A stretch of 64,000 bases of DNA from Pollenia angustigena (Eukaryota; Arthropoda; Insecta; Diptera; Polleniidae), in NCBI GenBank assembly GCA_930367215.1, contig OV884060.1:104556151-104620150 (forward strand). Reading direction: 5' to 3'. This document shows, in pieces, positions 10,891 to 23,159 of the stretch. The first letter of the stretch is position 1. Each line of letters opens with the position of its first letter. Both the position numbers and the translations under genes were made by a program. The notes beneath the pieces are model-generated. The model was not told the DNA's origin. It searched no databases and worked only from the letters and a program-made list of their open reading frames with translations.

Positions 10891-13204
10891 AAAAACTTTT
10901 TCTGGAATAAAACTATGGCCCTTTGTTTCAACTTGAAACCATAGGAATCAATATACATACTTATATGTACATATAATTATACAATTGAAAATTCATATTA
11001 GATAAGAAGTACAAATTATAGTTAATGGGCTTAGTTTGGCTGCAAAACTGGAGTCAAGAAGCGAAATAGATGTGGAGTATAATTATTTTTCTGGTGCTTC
11101 AGTTGCTACTTTTAAAGCAAATTCGACAACCACATGATAAAACAATCACTAGTTATTACACTCTCCTATATTTTTTAGCTGCATAAGTAGGGTAAGGGAC
11201 AGCATGCAATTGCATGTTTGTTGCCGTTACTCTGAGACCCACCTAAAGTTAATATCTTTGCGAATTGCAAAATTTCCAGTAAAATGGCAATAATTTGTTA
11301 ATGCATAGTGTGCATTAAATGCATGTTTTTGCATATAATGATATTAATGCATATTTTCGTCATACTTCGTAATATTTTGTAAAAATTTGCCTATTTTTAT
11401 TTTTGTTTAGCAAAATTATTTTTATTACTCTCTGTTTATTTTTTTACGGAGTTTTGTTTTGTATTCCCTATTTTTCTATTTCCCGAATACTATGTGATGT
11501 TTCTATTTTTTGTGTCTTCAAACCAGATAGAAACGTACTTGTCTCATAGTTTGCAATAAAGGTCCCAATAAAAATGTTCCAACGAAGCAGGTTTGTAAGG
11601 GAGAAACACAAAAGTTTTTTGTTTTCACTGTTATTTGTTAATATGCTCCCTTACAAACCTGCTTCGTAGTAAGAGAATGTCGGGCTCTTCAAATGTTATA
11701 TATATATATTTTTTTTTAATTTTTTAAGAATTCGTTCACTTACCTCTTACTGTATCTCTGCATGTCTCATCGCGTAGCGCATAAATATGCACTTACTTTT
11801 TAAAATTTACTTTTAGTGCTTAGCAAAAGATGAAAATATTTTACTGGGGTGTTGCAAGTTGAGAGAAAATTTCAAGTAACTTAGCACTGACCGGGCTGCT
11901 AAAATGGTTTCGAAAACGTTAATTTCCAACTAATCAGCTTTTGAGGATAAATCTAGTAAATTTAGCTTGGAATTGTATGTTGTCTGTCGAACTTATAACC
12001 CATTTTTTAAACAAAAATACTACTGAAATCATTCCTTCGGAAACAGCCCTTTGAAACTTATCTCAACCAGTCGTAATAAGTGTCGTCTGGAATTTGATGT
12101 CGGATTAAGAAGTTAGCAGAAGCAAGAATTAAGTAATAGTCAAATCGTAAAGAACGGCGGTATACATATATGTATAAAAAACAACAAGTGCAGCAAGTGG
12201 CAAACATCTTTTTTTCAGAAAAACCCACTGTCAAAAATTAATAAAAAATCTCAAATGTATTTAAAAAAAACAAAATTAAAAAACATTTGATTCCGTTCGG
12301 AATGTGCGATGAGTTTTGCACTTTGCTTAAGCAAATGCCAATTCATGAAACTTAACAAACAGCTTCTTTAAGTTCAATATGGTTTGCCTCATATGATTTA
12401 CATGTATTTGCACATTTGCTTAAGCCAACTTAAGCACATAATGGTTGGGCCTTAAAAGAAAAATGGGGCGTTCTTTTGGGGCTTGGTATAAACTGAGTGT
12501 ATTAGAAGCTAGACATATTATGTTTAAGTAGGCCTTTCTTACCACGTGCAAAAAATTGCGCTTTAGGGAGGAAGGATCCGAGATGGCATAAGTGGCGCCC
12601 AGTTGATTTCGGATTAAAAAAATCACCAAGGGCATAAATGAAGCCATAGACAAGCCATGAAAACCAACAATTGTTTTCAACTAATCTATAATTCTAGAGG
12701 TGACTGGCTCAACTTTTTTATATGGAAAGCTCGAACTTTTAATGATTTAATTTCTCTTTATAGAGAAGACTTGAACAAACATCAACGATGTCGTAATTAA
12801 AATGAGAGTAGTATCTTGTACATTCGTTAATGTCCAAATAGAACAAGTTTTACTTTTAATAACTGAAAAAATACATTTACATATTTATAAAAATAAACCT
12901 TTATATTTATAATATAAATTTTACTACTTTTTTTCAGTATTTATTTATTGAATTGTCATATCGAGCCCTTATAGCACCAATGATGTAACATACAAAAATA
13001 CAATTTTACAGGAGAAGGTTTTTTTTTAATATTTTTGCTTCAAATCTAGGGTTTCGTTTGAAATTGCTTTTGCTCTTATTTCGTAACGGTACTTCCCAAT
13101 GATATGAGATTTATAGAGACGATGCAAATTATCAAAGATGATCGATTTTCATCAAAAAACAAAAATCTAAAATGTTGTTGGTTACATCATTTTTGCTATT
13201 AGGG
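10891..13204. other. Repeat-rich non-coding stretch
   Basis: I see no supported gene. A small palindrome lies at 11582-11667. Runs of 'gcat'/'tgcat' words at 11200-11370 recur at 15060-15180, on the far side of the jockey fragment, so that retroelement may have landed in an older repeat. An 86-codon frame at 12420-12680 (minus) is hydrophobic but is not recognised. Confidence 0.4.
11582..11667. repeat. 86-bp palindrome (ACGAAGCAGGTTTGTAAGGG)
   Basis: The left arm ACGAAGCAGGTTTGTAAGGG is repeated in reverse at 11644-11667 around an AT-rich loop. A single arm of the same sequence occurs at about 53467-53491, so it is a dispersed MITE end. Confidence 0.6.
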
Positions 13205-13448
13205 CTCGATATATTAAATATGAACTAATAATTATTAATCAAGTCTTATCCTAGTTCTTTATTTCATGACCTGCCAGTGCCAGACAAAACAATTTCGTCG
13301 TCACGGTTTATGTTCACATACGTTGGTGTCTCTTCTTCTTAAGCGAGTGGCCGCCATGATTAAAAATATTTCGAGCTAGTGGATTTAGTTCAAGCCTTTT
13401 TAGGTATTTTACTGCATATTTTGTTATCATAGTTTTTACTAATGACAC

Positions 13449-14620
13449 TAGGGCTGCCAGACGGGGTTGATCGATTGATTGATTTTTAGTATGTGTCAAG
13501 AATCAAGAACAAATGTAATTTGCCAAGCTAAATCAGAATTTTAAAAAAGTTTCTTTTGAATTGTCAAGAAAAGTCAAGAAAAAGTAACCATTATTGATCG
13601 TCATATTTATTTTTGGCCTGCAGTTAAAATGAATTTGTCGGAAAGAACTACGGGAATTTGTATCCCAAAGAATAGTAGAGGAATGTATAGCAGAAAGATT
13701 ATCATTTCTAACATAATCCATTAATTTCATGCTTCAATCTTAGCTTTATAAATCAATTTCGGATTTAGATATACTATACGAAATATCTGAACAAAACTAA
13801 GTTCTCCTATCACATATGGAATGGGCGTTACTGTACCAAAACCATACTTTCTGGTAAAATAAGGTAGCTATGTGTCTACATATATCCAGGTCATTTATAG
13901 TTCAATTTCGTTATTTTCAATACTAGTATTCTACCAAGTTTATTTTATGTGAAAGTTGAAAAATAAATTCTTAAATTATTACCAGACTTTACAAAGTAAA
14001 GATTTATGTGTAGAAATAAGAGGCATTCATAACACTGCTTTACAAATTTTTAATTTGGAAAAATACCAAGAACACCACATGCCTAGATAAGTTGATTGGG
14101 ACCTCCTGAACACGAAAATCGCTGTGATTTTCCATTACTTATCAGATAGAAATTTGTAGCATATCGATGGAAAAGGCATTCGATTTCCTTTCCAACGATA
14201 TGCCATTTATTTCGATCGGACTTTTTGGTTGGGCTCAACAAGGGTTTGAGTGGGACCATACACCGAAAAACACAAAAGTACCGTTAGGTAAAAAACGGTA
14301 CTTAGGAAAAAAAAAATTACAGCGATTTTCGTGTTCAGGTATTTTTTGGCTGTAAACCAGTGTAATTTATTGCAGATATATAAAAATCTTCTTTAGAAAC
14401 CCCATTTCAACATACACACGGACAGACAAACCAACGTATGTATAGACGGACATCGTTAAATCAGCTCCACGACGTTTAATAACATCAGTATTTTAAAAAT
14501 AACAAACTGAACAACAATATAAATTTGTTTGTTCATTTAACCGAATTTTTTATTGTCAAGAAAAATGAAGCTTTTTCTTTTGAATGTCAAGTTTTTTGCC
14601 AATTTCTGTCTGGCAAGCCT
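13449..14620. mobile_element. hAT-like element inserted in the jockey fragment
   Basis: The left end TAGGGCTGCCAGACGGG and the reversed right end AGGCTTGCCAGACAG are imperfect inverted repeats. The flanks AATGACAC (13441-13448) and AATGTGCC (14621-14628) are diverged copies of the 8-bp target AATGGCAC, which is present once in the intact jockey copy near 58700. The interior is AT-rich with repeated 'gtcaagaa' words. A 62-codon frame at 14167-14355 is not recognised. No transposase is visible. Confidence 0.65.
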
Positions 14621-14695
14621 AATGTGCCATTGAGATCCTTATGAATGTTTGAGTTTTTAACATCCCAGAGAGCGGCTGTGATTATTCGAAGAAGT

Positions 14696-14998
14696 TTATT
14701 TTGGCGCCCTTGAATTTTTCGATATTAGAGGCCGAGGGAGTGCCCCATAGTTGAATACCGTAGCACCAGATAGAGTTGTAAAGTAGAAGCTTGCAATCGT
14801 GACTAAGGACAGAATTTCTTCCAATAAGTCAATGAATTTGAATGGTTTTAGTTTCATTTGAGTTAATTTTGCCTCTATATGGCATATCCACGTTAATCGC
14901 CGATCTAGATCTATACAGAGATATTTTACATGCGAATGTTGAGGTATTATTTGATTATTGATTTTAATAGGGGGCATGATTCCCGGCGTACTTTGCAC
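14696..14998 (-). pseudogene. Jockey reverse transcriptase C-terminal fragment
   Basis: The frame reads PPIKINNQIIPQHSHVKYLC followed by IDLDRRLTW. This corresponds to the thumb side of a jockey RT (motif 'KYLGIxLDRRLTW') and is close to the matching part of the 58821-60140 copy. One conserved Gly in KYLG is Cys here. It is truncated at the 5' side, and the C-terminal extension continues to GALPRPLISKNS. Not functional. Confidence 0.75.
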
Positions 14999-14999
14999 T

Positions 15000-15327
15000 T
15001 TTTAAGACTGAATTATTTTATGCGCATATTTATGTTTTAATTTAAGTTTTTTGAATTAAAAAATTATAAAATAAATAAATTTTTAATGCATAGTTTTTTT
15101 TATTTTATTTTTGCATATTTTGCGCGTTTGAGTGCATTTTTTATACGCATATTTTGATATTTTAAGTGCATGAACTTTCTTGCTCTGCTTAAAAGTTTAA
15201 CCTGGACAAAATTCAAAAAGGGAAAATCCCATTTTTAGATTTTTTTGTCCGTGCGTAATATATTTTGCTGATCCGTTAATGCTTTAAAAAATAAAATAGT
15301 TGACGACAACAAAATTGTTCCAAAGTA
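15000..15327. other. AT-rich non-coding stretch
   Basis: It contains 'gcgcatatt'/'tgcatatt' words shared with 11200-11370. No gene is seen. Confidence 0.4.
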
Positions 15328-15486
15328 AGAACCCTTTCATACTCGTAAAGTTAGTTGCGCAAGTTATTTGCCGAGAACAACAAAGTCCACAAAATTTTTT
15401 TTCCTTAAACCGACCGCTGGAGTCTACAAAACAAAAGTTGCGCAAGAAACTTGCGCATGTAACTTGCCGAGTGTGAAAGGGGTCTA
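15328..15486. mobile_element. Palindromic MITE (AGACCCCTTTCACACTCG ends)
   Basis: The left end AGAACCCTTTCATACTCGTA and the reversed right end AGACCCCTTTCACACTCGGC are similar for about 45 bp, including 'gttgcgcaagtt'. About 160 bp long, non-coding. Confidence 0.6.
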
Positions 15487-16446
15487 AGACTCATTTAGAA
15501 AATCCAAAATCAGAATTTATGTAATTTTTTTAAAATTCATACGAAACCATTTTAAAAATTTACATGACTTATATTTGATCCGAAACTGCTGCTACTGAAA
15601 TGATTGCAGATTACATCGCCATGCATTTAATATTAAACATTCTATACATTTATGAATGGAAGATAGTTTTTGATAAAATGATCTATAGTTTATGCCACTA
15701 TTTAGCTATTTATTAGGGATTCCGATGATTGGTCATTTAAAATTAATTTAAATTGCGATTAATTGATAATTTCGGTTAACGGGATATCAAATTAATGCAA
15801 ACCCTAATGTTAGTGAGGAAAAGCTTGAATAAATTTTAAAATATATAGTTCTAGGTTCGCCAAAGCAAATAACTTTTAGTATAATTTATTGAACGAATGA
15901 TTCCCAATGTTCCTCTGTTTTATCTTATTAAAAATAATATAAAGAGATGAAACAAATTCAATGAGAGTGACAGTTCTTTCTTATTTTAATTTGTTTTGAA
16001 AAACTTATAATTTTATCAAGTTTTAGATAAAAATTTTAATTTGAAATTAAAAAGAAAATTCTACTTTTTTAATTAAATACATTTTTTTTTTGCTCAATAT
16101 ATCGGTTAAATCGATTATTAATTCATTTATATATGGTTTCCTTAATTTTGTTACCCGTATACCAGTAATTTTTTTTATATTGTAATATTGGGCTTATTTT
16201 TTTGAAAAATCTGGCAGCCTTAAGCTTTTTATAAGGAATGCCAAAACAAAAAATCATTTGAGTGAATAAAGCGTCAAATTAACCATAAAATCCGTACTTC
16301 AGCTAAACTAACCCAAATACAGTTTTGTTGGTTTCGATAAGTGCTTTTCCACACGAGAAGGAGCTTGCACTCGATGGCTTTCAAAATGTTTGACAATGTT
16401 ATTAAATTTCTTTATTTTTTAAAACAAAAATTCTTTAAAAATGTTA
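15487..16446. other. AT-rich non-coding stretch
   Basis: I see no supported gene, RNA or clear repeat structure here. Confidence 0.35.
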
Positions 16447-16448
16447 AA

Positions 16449-16830
16449 GGCTCAGTTAGTCTTTACTTTCTGTTTCTGTGCTGTTCCGTGCCGTTCTGTT
16501 ACGAAATTGTAACAGTTACTTTTTCCGTAGTAACTTATCAGCAATTTATGACAAATTTATTAGCTTTGCACCGCCCATTGTTTTAATTTAATAACTTGAA
16601 TGCAAATAAATTTGAAGAAATTAAATTTTATGAATTCTTAAAATCAAAAACAGTTTATTTCAATATAAATATGTATTTTTTATTATTTATTTTGCTGTCA
16701 CTTACAATTACTTAAAAAGTTTTTGATTTTAAGAAACTGAACCGCAACAGAACAAAAAAACTAATCAATTTCATAGGTTTTTTAATAACAAAAACAAGTC
16801 AGCTGATTCGTAACAGAACAGAAAGTAAAG
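16449..16830. mobile_element. Inverted-repeat element (GGCTCAGTTAG family), right end lost
   Basis: The left end GGCTCAGTTAGTCTTTACTT leads into 'gttctgttacgaa', which returns inverted as 'ttcgtaacagaacagaaagt' at about 16808-16830. The expected right terminus is absent; the next element of the same end type begins at 16835. The coding-looking frame 16341-16586 is not supported. Confidence 0.45.
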
Positions 16831-16834
16831 AATA

Positions 16835-17777
16835 AAGGCTCAGTTAGGCGAACGTTGCTGTATCCGTAATGTACCGCATCGTACTGTAAGCACGTTGGTG
16901 CACTTATAGAACGTTTAAAAACGTGTCATATGTTTTCCCATACATAAACAAAAAGCAATAGTATACATAAAACAAAACACACAGTGATGGGAATCAAAAA
17001 TGTTCAAATGGTGACCGTTGTGCAGAAAAGGTACCACGTGATTTAAATTGTATTAAAACAGTATTTTGTGTATGTAAAAAATGTTAATAATTTTACATTT
17101 ATATGATAGATTTACAATATATAAATTTGTATTTTAGCATATATACATTTTTAGCATACATATATTGTTACTGTGCATACACCAAACAAGGTTTTGATAC
17201 AATTTAAAGTCTTTTATATGTTTCACATTTCCATTGTATGTGTATGTATATGCGTTTGTTTACTTTAAACATCTAAACATATGTATATTTGGAAATATGT
17301 TGTATTATAAGTTACTAGATGACCCGTGCGAATATTTCGCACCGTAATTTTTATCAATGAAAATATTTATTTTTCAATTTCTAATTATTTTTCGTCATTA
17401 GTGTTAGAAATAAGCTTTAAAATGAGATATCATTCATTAAATTTGATGCGGTAGTATGGGAGATATTTGCAACCGACAAAAAAAGTGCTTTAGAAATAAT
17501 ATATAGGATTTTGTCGCTATTCCATAGATAAACTGAAAAAAGTACAAAAAAAAGAGCAAAATTACCCGCATTCAATGTAACATACAAGCCGCCCATCACT
17601 GTCTTACAAATGTAACGTAACAACAGCATGAAATTCTATTTTATACAGATTGATACGTTGCAACTACGGTACATTGCATTTCGGTAAGCTTTTGTATTGG
17701 GTTTCATATAACAAAAAGCGAACAGCTGATTGATACAGTACAGATACGGTACAGCAACGTTCGCCTAACTGAGCCTT
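16835..17777. mobile_element. Inverted-repeat element (AAGGCTCAGTTAGGCG ends) carrying a Helitron
   Basis: The left end AAGGCTCAGTTAGGCGAACG and the reversed right end at 17777 are near identical for about 35 bp. About 940 bp long including the Helitron at 17315-17649. No transposase frame. The duplication is uncertain because the flanks are AT-rich. Confidence 0.65.
17315..17649 (-). mobile_element. 335-bp non-autonomous Helitron
   Basis: On the minus strand it starts TCTGTATAAAATAGAATTTC and ends with a hairpin (GGTGCGAA/TTCGCAC) followed by GGGTCATCTAG. These are the TC start and CTAG-type end expected for Helitrons. It sits between A and T, the canonical Helitron target. The minus-strand frame at 17417-17629 is incidental. 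Confidence 0.8.
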
Positions 17778-18384
17778 AATTCTGCCTTTAGTTATCACTA
17801 CGTATTTAGTTGGTTTGTTTCATTTGTGAATTTGGCGACACGAAATAAGGCCCAGTTAAAAATGCCCAACAATGGAAATGAAATAACCCCCTAATGAAAA
17901 AATTTCAAAAATAATGAAATACCACCCAATTTTAATATTGCAACATCCATTAAAATCAATAAATTTTAAGGAATAACTAGGCTTCAATTAAAAAAGAAGT
18001 TTTTTCAAAATAAAAAATGTTAATAAGGCCCAGTGACGACAAATATTTGAAATGGTGGTCAAATTTCTTAGCATGGTTTTTCGTAGAAATAATAGAGGAA
18101 GTGATATTAAGATTTCTCGTATAAACTCAATCAAGTCTTTGTATTTATTATTTTTTTTTGCCGTCGCAGTGCGTGGCAATAGTGAAACCCACATACAAAT
18201 ATTTTTGATCCCGCAAACATTAAAGCTTTAGATGTTGCACCACACAAATTTAAAATATCGGAATTAAAAAAAATTAAAAGGTGTGTGTATCCTTCTAACA
18301 TTTATTGTTCAGTAAAACAAATTCAAAACAAATGCAAAATAAATGTTGTTGCGCCGAAGCCGAAAAATTTATTGAGTAATCTGA

Positions 18385-18895
18385 ACAATCACGCAGATTT
18401 GAGTTAAAATTGAGAATGGCTTAAGTCAAACCCTTTCTCAGAATACAAACATTTGAAAAAGCTTTGAATATTATTTAAAAAACACAACAATTTCAACAAA
18501 AAGTGAAATTATTTTCAAATTTAAAAATTTTTGTTATGTTTAAATTAACTTAAGCACCTCGATCATATAACAAACTTAAAATTTCTTCACTTATCCGTTT
18601 TATCTTTTTCTTTTTTGTATGTAATTTGTCCTTATTTTTAATAGACGTAAACCTTTACGTTGAAATGTTTACATTAATTTTTCGTTGTAGTCTTGCCAAG
18701 CTTATTTTATTTAACGCTTGATAACAAATAGCTAAAATATTGTTTGCCAAACGTTTATATTTATTTATCAAATTGAATTCAAATGTCAATATCAAACCAT
18801 TGAAAAAGGTTTGAGAATTGTGCTTGATGTCAAATGTTAAATTCATTTTCAAATGATTAAGTCATTTCATATTAAAGGTTGGAATTCGTGATCCC
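18385..18895. repeat. Inverted-repeat relic related to 7285-8098
   Basis: It contains 'tttgagttaaaattgagaat' on the left and 'catttcatattaaaggtt' on the right, matching the arms of the 7285-8098 element. Diverged and non-coding. Confidence 0.45.
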
Positions 18896-18951
18896 TGGAA
18901 ATTTAACACACTTAAGAAAGATAAACTTAAAGAAATTTTTTTTTCTAATTT

Positions 18952-19096
18952 ACTGCCTGTCCCACGAGTTTCAACGACCATTTCGCATGTTTTACTTATG
19001 TAAATTTAAAACAAACACAAATTTAAAAATGTTGTGTTTGTTTTGAACGTAAGTAAGGCGATCGAGGTTTTCGTCCGAAATCGTGGGACAGGCAGT
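18952..19096. mobile_element. MITE, ACTGCCTGGCCCACGA family (copy 2)
   Basis: The ends ACTGCCTGTCCCACGA and the reversed right end match exactly for 16 bp. An AT-rich palindromic middle contains 'aaacaaacacaaattt'. Non-coding. Confidence 0.6.
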
Positions 19097-19784
19097 AAAT
19101 TAAGTATACATTCACTGCATGTCAAACAATTCTTTGTAAAATAAAAATATATACATACATATTTTAAAATATTATTGCTAGCAGTCAAACATAAGAGGCA
19201 CCTTTTTCATTCTTGCAGAGTTTTTTTTTTAAATTTCAGTTCTTTATTGAATTTAATGTCTTGAAATATTTTTATTCTGAAAAGAATTGCTTGACTATCT
19301 GTATGTACATTTATATTACACTTGTTGCATTTTTTGTTTTGGGAACACACGCAAAATATGTACATACTTTTTCCAACACATTTAACCTATTTTTATTTTT
19401 TACAAGACGGGTTGTTAGTCATCGGTATATTCAAACAACAAACAGTTTCATGAGCTGATATGAATTTTGATCCCGTTTCAAAGGCGTTGTTCAAACATCT
19501 GTTCGCACAACGATGTCTTACATCAATGCAGTATTGCCATATAAATAAACGACATCTTTAATTGTTATTGTTGATTTTTATATGGGTTGTCGTGCCATAC
19601 ATTTTCCCCATAACAATGGTTATAAACAAATCTATATCAGCAATTCTGCTAACGTTTGGTTTTTATTGCAAACAAAATTAATTTTTTGACACTATTTTGT
19701 TCTGATGTTTAATTAATTTTGATTTGACAGCTGAGTTCAGAATTTTTCGTTTTTTTTTTCAATTTTAGTCAATCTTCTATGACT

Positions 19785-20259
19785 TAAGGTGGAAGTACAT
19801 AACACGCGTTAGTTCGTCAACGAGCATCGTGCGTTTAAAAACTTTAGCGCGTAAAAAATTGCAAGTTACACAACACGCGTTACAAAAGCCATTCCTGTCA
19901 GCTGTTTTTTATTTGTTAACTTATTTGTGCATTAAAAACGGGTTCGAAAGTATATCAAGATTTTATTATCTTATTGAATTTATTCTTTTTATATAAATAT
20001 TGTATGTTTTATAAGCTCTTCAATAAGTTTTTCTTTTATGATTCACAAATTTGTTAAATTATTCTTTTTATTGTCAGCTGATTACTTGTCAAAAATACAC
20101 AACGCATAAAAAAGTTCAAAGTTAACCAACTTTCTGGCGCAAACTCGTCAAAATATTTTGCATGTAGCTTTATCTATGAAAATACACTAGTTTAACTTTT
20201 TTTGACAGAAGAGGACAGAGCGCGCGCGCACTAACGCTTGTTATGTACTTCTACCTTTA
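19785..20259. mobile_element. Inverted-repeat element (AAGGTGGAAGTACATAAC ends)
   Basis: The left end AAGGTGGAAGTACATAACAC and the reversed right end AAAGGTAGAAGTACATAACA match over about 30 bp, including 'GCGTTAGT'. Length about 475 bp. The interior has 'cagctgtttttt' and 'gtcagctgatta' but no long open frame. Confidence 0.6.
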
Positions 20260-21044
20260 AACATTGCATTTAAACAATATTTTATATGCAATTATAGTCG
20301 ATTATGGGTAAATACCTCATAATCAGTTGTAAACGAAATTGGTGTAGGGTATCATTTGGTAGATCTTGATCGACGATAATTTCTAACTTCTAGTTATTTT
20401 GTAGGATTTACTTTCCGTATTTTGATATAAAGAATTTTCGCACACATGGATTGTTATCTGATTCTTTCTAAAATAATAAAACTTATTGATAACTTTTTGA
20501 CCTTGCAATCTTTTAATTTACATTTGCATTTATTTTCCAATAAATCACTAATCGATATACGTCAGATTCAAATTAGTTAAAACATTTCTCCCAATACAAA
20601 ATCAATTTTTAAAATTTATAAAAGTAAAGCCAAAAAAATTCTTCTCTATTTTTTAATTAGAGAAAACATTTTGCAAAAAAAAAAAAAATATTATGTCAGT
20701 AAAATTAAATGTTTGTGTTTATTAAAAATATAAAAAAATATGTATTTTTTTACTTTATTTTTATTTATTGACCGACAATCAGAAAGCTTTATGTTTTGAA
20801 CTTCTGGTCATAAAAAAATTAATTTGAGTAAAATATCATGACTCGAAACAGTTTTAGCGGAACTGAAATTGTTTTCGAGAGGGGAATTAATTTTAAATTA
20901 TGGACCAATGATCACAAAATTGTGTAGATTGATTAAAACCCCTTAATTATAAGAAATTTCCATTAAGTAGTAAAATTTGTTAAAGCGTTTTATAGTTTTG
21001 AAGTTGTTTTTAGAGAATGCTTAATATGGGACATAAGGTAAATT
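20260..21044. other. AT-rich non-coding stretch
   Basis: No gene is seen. The segment around 20890-20930 ('attatggaccaatgatcaca') resembles the 153-bp repeat units found at 22490-23160. Confidence 0.35.
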
Positions 21045-21245
21045 ACACTACGTGACAATTTTTTGACCAAATGAATTTGACACCTAATCCTTATGTAAAA
21101 TTTTCCGCTGAATCTGAATATGAAGTCAGAATTGTCAAAAGTAGAACAATTTTTGAGATATTCCAGATAACCGTTGTATGTGTTTTTAAAAAAGATGATG
21201 TGACTGAAATGGTCACGACTTTGTTGAAATTTTGTCACGTAGTGT
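21045..21245. mobile_element. MITE (ACACTACGTGACAA ends)
   Basis: ACACTACGTGACAATTTT at the left returns inverted as AAATTTTGTCACGTAGTGT at the right. It is 201 bp long and flanked by TA-containing sequence, consistent with a Tc1/mariner MITE. Both strands carry chance open frames because of the palindromic layout. Confidence 0.65.
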
Positions 21246-21579
21246 TATTGACCGCTTAAAACAAAATTGCTTGCATATGAAGCTTAATTGGAACAAAATT
21301 TTACCACAGTATCAATATCAGCTACGGTTTTAGGCGTATTAAAATAATTTCCCAGAGTGGTCATTTTGGTTGAAAACATGGTTAAAAAAAAACATATTAT
21401 GGTCCCTGCAATGGCAACAAAAAAACTTTTGTTTTTAACAAAACTTTTTTCAAGAATGATAATATTTTGTATCTTTTTAACAATAGTATTTACCTTCCTT
21501 GAAACTTCAAATATGGTTGAATTTAACAATATGTATAATGTTTTAATAAAATAAAGCTACAACTATACACTTGAACATA

Positions 21580-21905
21580 TTATGTTTACCTTAACCATAC
21601 TCTTGTCACGGCAAACATACATATGTTTAAATTCTTCCATCCAAAAGCCATAACCATATTATGGTTGCCTTCAAACAGGCTATGGTTAACATTATTGTTA
21701 ATTCTGAGCATTATATGGTTACTTTTGTAAAAATTCTGGAAAATGTTGACCATATTATGGTTAATTTTGACCATATTATGGTTAATTTTGAACATAATAT
21801 GGTTAGTTTTGATCATTATTTATAAGCCAACATAATATGGTTACCTACAAACATAAACATTGCTAAAATCCAACCATAGTATGTTGCTCTTAGAATATGG
21901 TTACC
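21580..21905. repeat. Minisatellite of 'ACCATATTATGGTTA' words
   Basis: Near-palindromic words such as 'gaccatattatggttaattt' repeat about ten times. In the middle (about 21750-21810) they have a clear 21-bp spacing. On the minus strand the 21-bp period translates to a repeated NHNMVKI heptad, giving a spurious open frame at 21586-21816. It may be the internal repeat of a dispersed element. Confidence 0.7.
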
Positions 21906-21925
21906 TCCAACCACATTTTTTTTAT

Positions 21926-22473
21926 GGCGGCATGAAATAACCCCCCAAAAAAATAATGAAATAACCCCCAAAAGCGTAGGGCCTTATTTCATATGCAATA
22001 AAGCCCCAATTTTGAAAATGAAATTAGCTCCCAACGAATTCAACTAACGCCCCAAACAAAAATGAAATTATTCCCTAATTTTTGGGGGCTTATTTCAAAT
22101 GAAATAAAACCCAAATTTCTGAAATGAAATAAGAGCCCACTATGTGTAATTAAATTAATTATACAGTTTTGTTTTAAAGAATCACGCGATAGATATCATG
22201 GTATGATATACCAAACACAAGCTTCGCCAACTAATGCTTTTCTGCATAGCTGGTATAACATACTCCGGCTTCGCGAACTTAAGCTTCTCTGCATAGCGCC
22301 AGGATTTTCTATATTGGGGCTTTATTTCATAATGATTTTTTGGGGGATAATTTTATATGAAATAACACCCCAAACAAAATGATATAACCCCCCAAAAATC
22401 GTTTTTGTTGTTCTCTGTACAAACTTTTGGGGGGTTATTTCATTATTTTTTTGGGGGGTTATTTCATGCCGCC
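21926..22473. mobile_element. 548-bp hAT-like MITE with G-rich ends
   Basis: Both ends read GGCGGCATGAAATAACCCCC inward for over 40 bp. The 8-bp flanks TTTTTTAT are exact direct repeats (21918-21925 and 22474-22481). The inside is built from degenerate 'GAAATAAcCCCC' blocks in both orientations. Related blocks lie at 17850-17930. No coding content. Confidence 0.75.
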
Positions 22474-22670
22474 TTTTTTATACGTATGGGAATATAATAA
22501 ATTATGGACCGATCTTCACCCAATTGTTCTCTGTTGATTTAAAGCGTAATGAAACTACGAAAGACCAAATTGTGCAACAAAAATATTATTTGTTACGGAT
22601 TATGTCAATCTAAACTGTTTTCCGAGAGAAGGATTTATATGGGACCTATGGAAATTGCAAATCGATCTTT

Positions 22671-22849
22671 GGCCCCTATTACGGTTTACAACTCAACTCA
22701 GTTGAGTTGTAATTTTAAAATTTTTGTATTATGGTTTACAACTTTGCTAAATGGCGGTGAACAAAAACATAACAAAAATTACAACTGATCAAAACTAGTT
22801 GCATTTATTACAACTCAACTGAGTTGAGTTGTAAACCGTAATAGGGGCC
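22671..22849. mobile_element. 179-bp palindromic MITE (GGCCCCTATTACGG ends)
   Basis: The ends GGCCCCTATTACGGTTTACA and the reversed right end are exact for over 25 bp. Each end also contains the self-complementary word CAACTCAACT..AGTTGAGTTG. The flanks are TTT on both sides, a 3-bp duplication, and the GGCC start is PIF/Harbinger-like. It interrupts a 153-bp unit cleanly. Confidence 0.7.
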
Positions 22850-23159
22850 TTTATGAAATTTAACAATTTGAAGCTTAGTCTTAAAAAACTAAGAAGTACC
22901 AAATTTAATTACAGTGGCATGAATTGTCATCATTGTTCTTTAAGAGCAGGCTTTATATGGGGCATATGGGAAATTATGGACCAATCTTCCCAAAATTTGA
23001 CAGTGTGATTTGCAGTCCTATAAAACTGTGACGTACCAAGTTTTATTACAGTAGGATTATATATTACTGTTTTAGACGTTCTAAACTGTTTTCCGAACGT
23101 AGGCTTTATATGGGCCCTATGGAAAATTATAGACCGATCATCATGAAACATAATAATGG

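Larger units (their letters stand above)
13205..14998 (-). mobile_element. 5'-truncated jockey-clade retrotransposon, split by hAT element
   Basis: This minus-strand copy corresponds to the 3' end of the element at 58420-62370. The segment 13205-13448 matches the 3' region at about 58430-58705, and 14621-14998 matches about 58705-59040. Homology starts abruptly near 14998, inside the RT C-terminus, as expected for 5' truncation during target-primed reverse transcription. An hAT insertion at 13449-14620 splits it. Confidence 0.75.

Noticed and set aside
12420..12680. 86-codon minus-strand frame with a hydrophobic stretch (FMPLVIFLIRNQLG)
   Set aside because: No recognisable family, no splice context, in a repeat-rich AT region. 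Could be chance.
21586..21816. Heptad-repeat frame (NHNMVKI)
   Set aside because: Produced by a 21-bp palindromic minisatellite.
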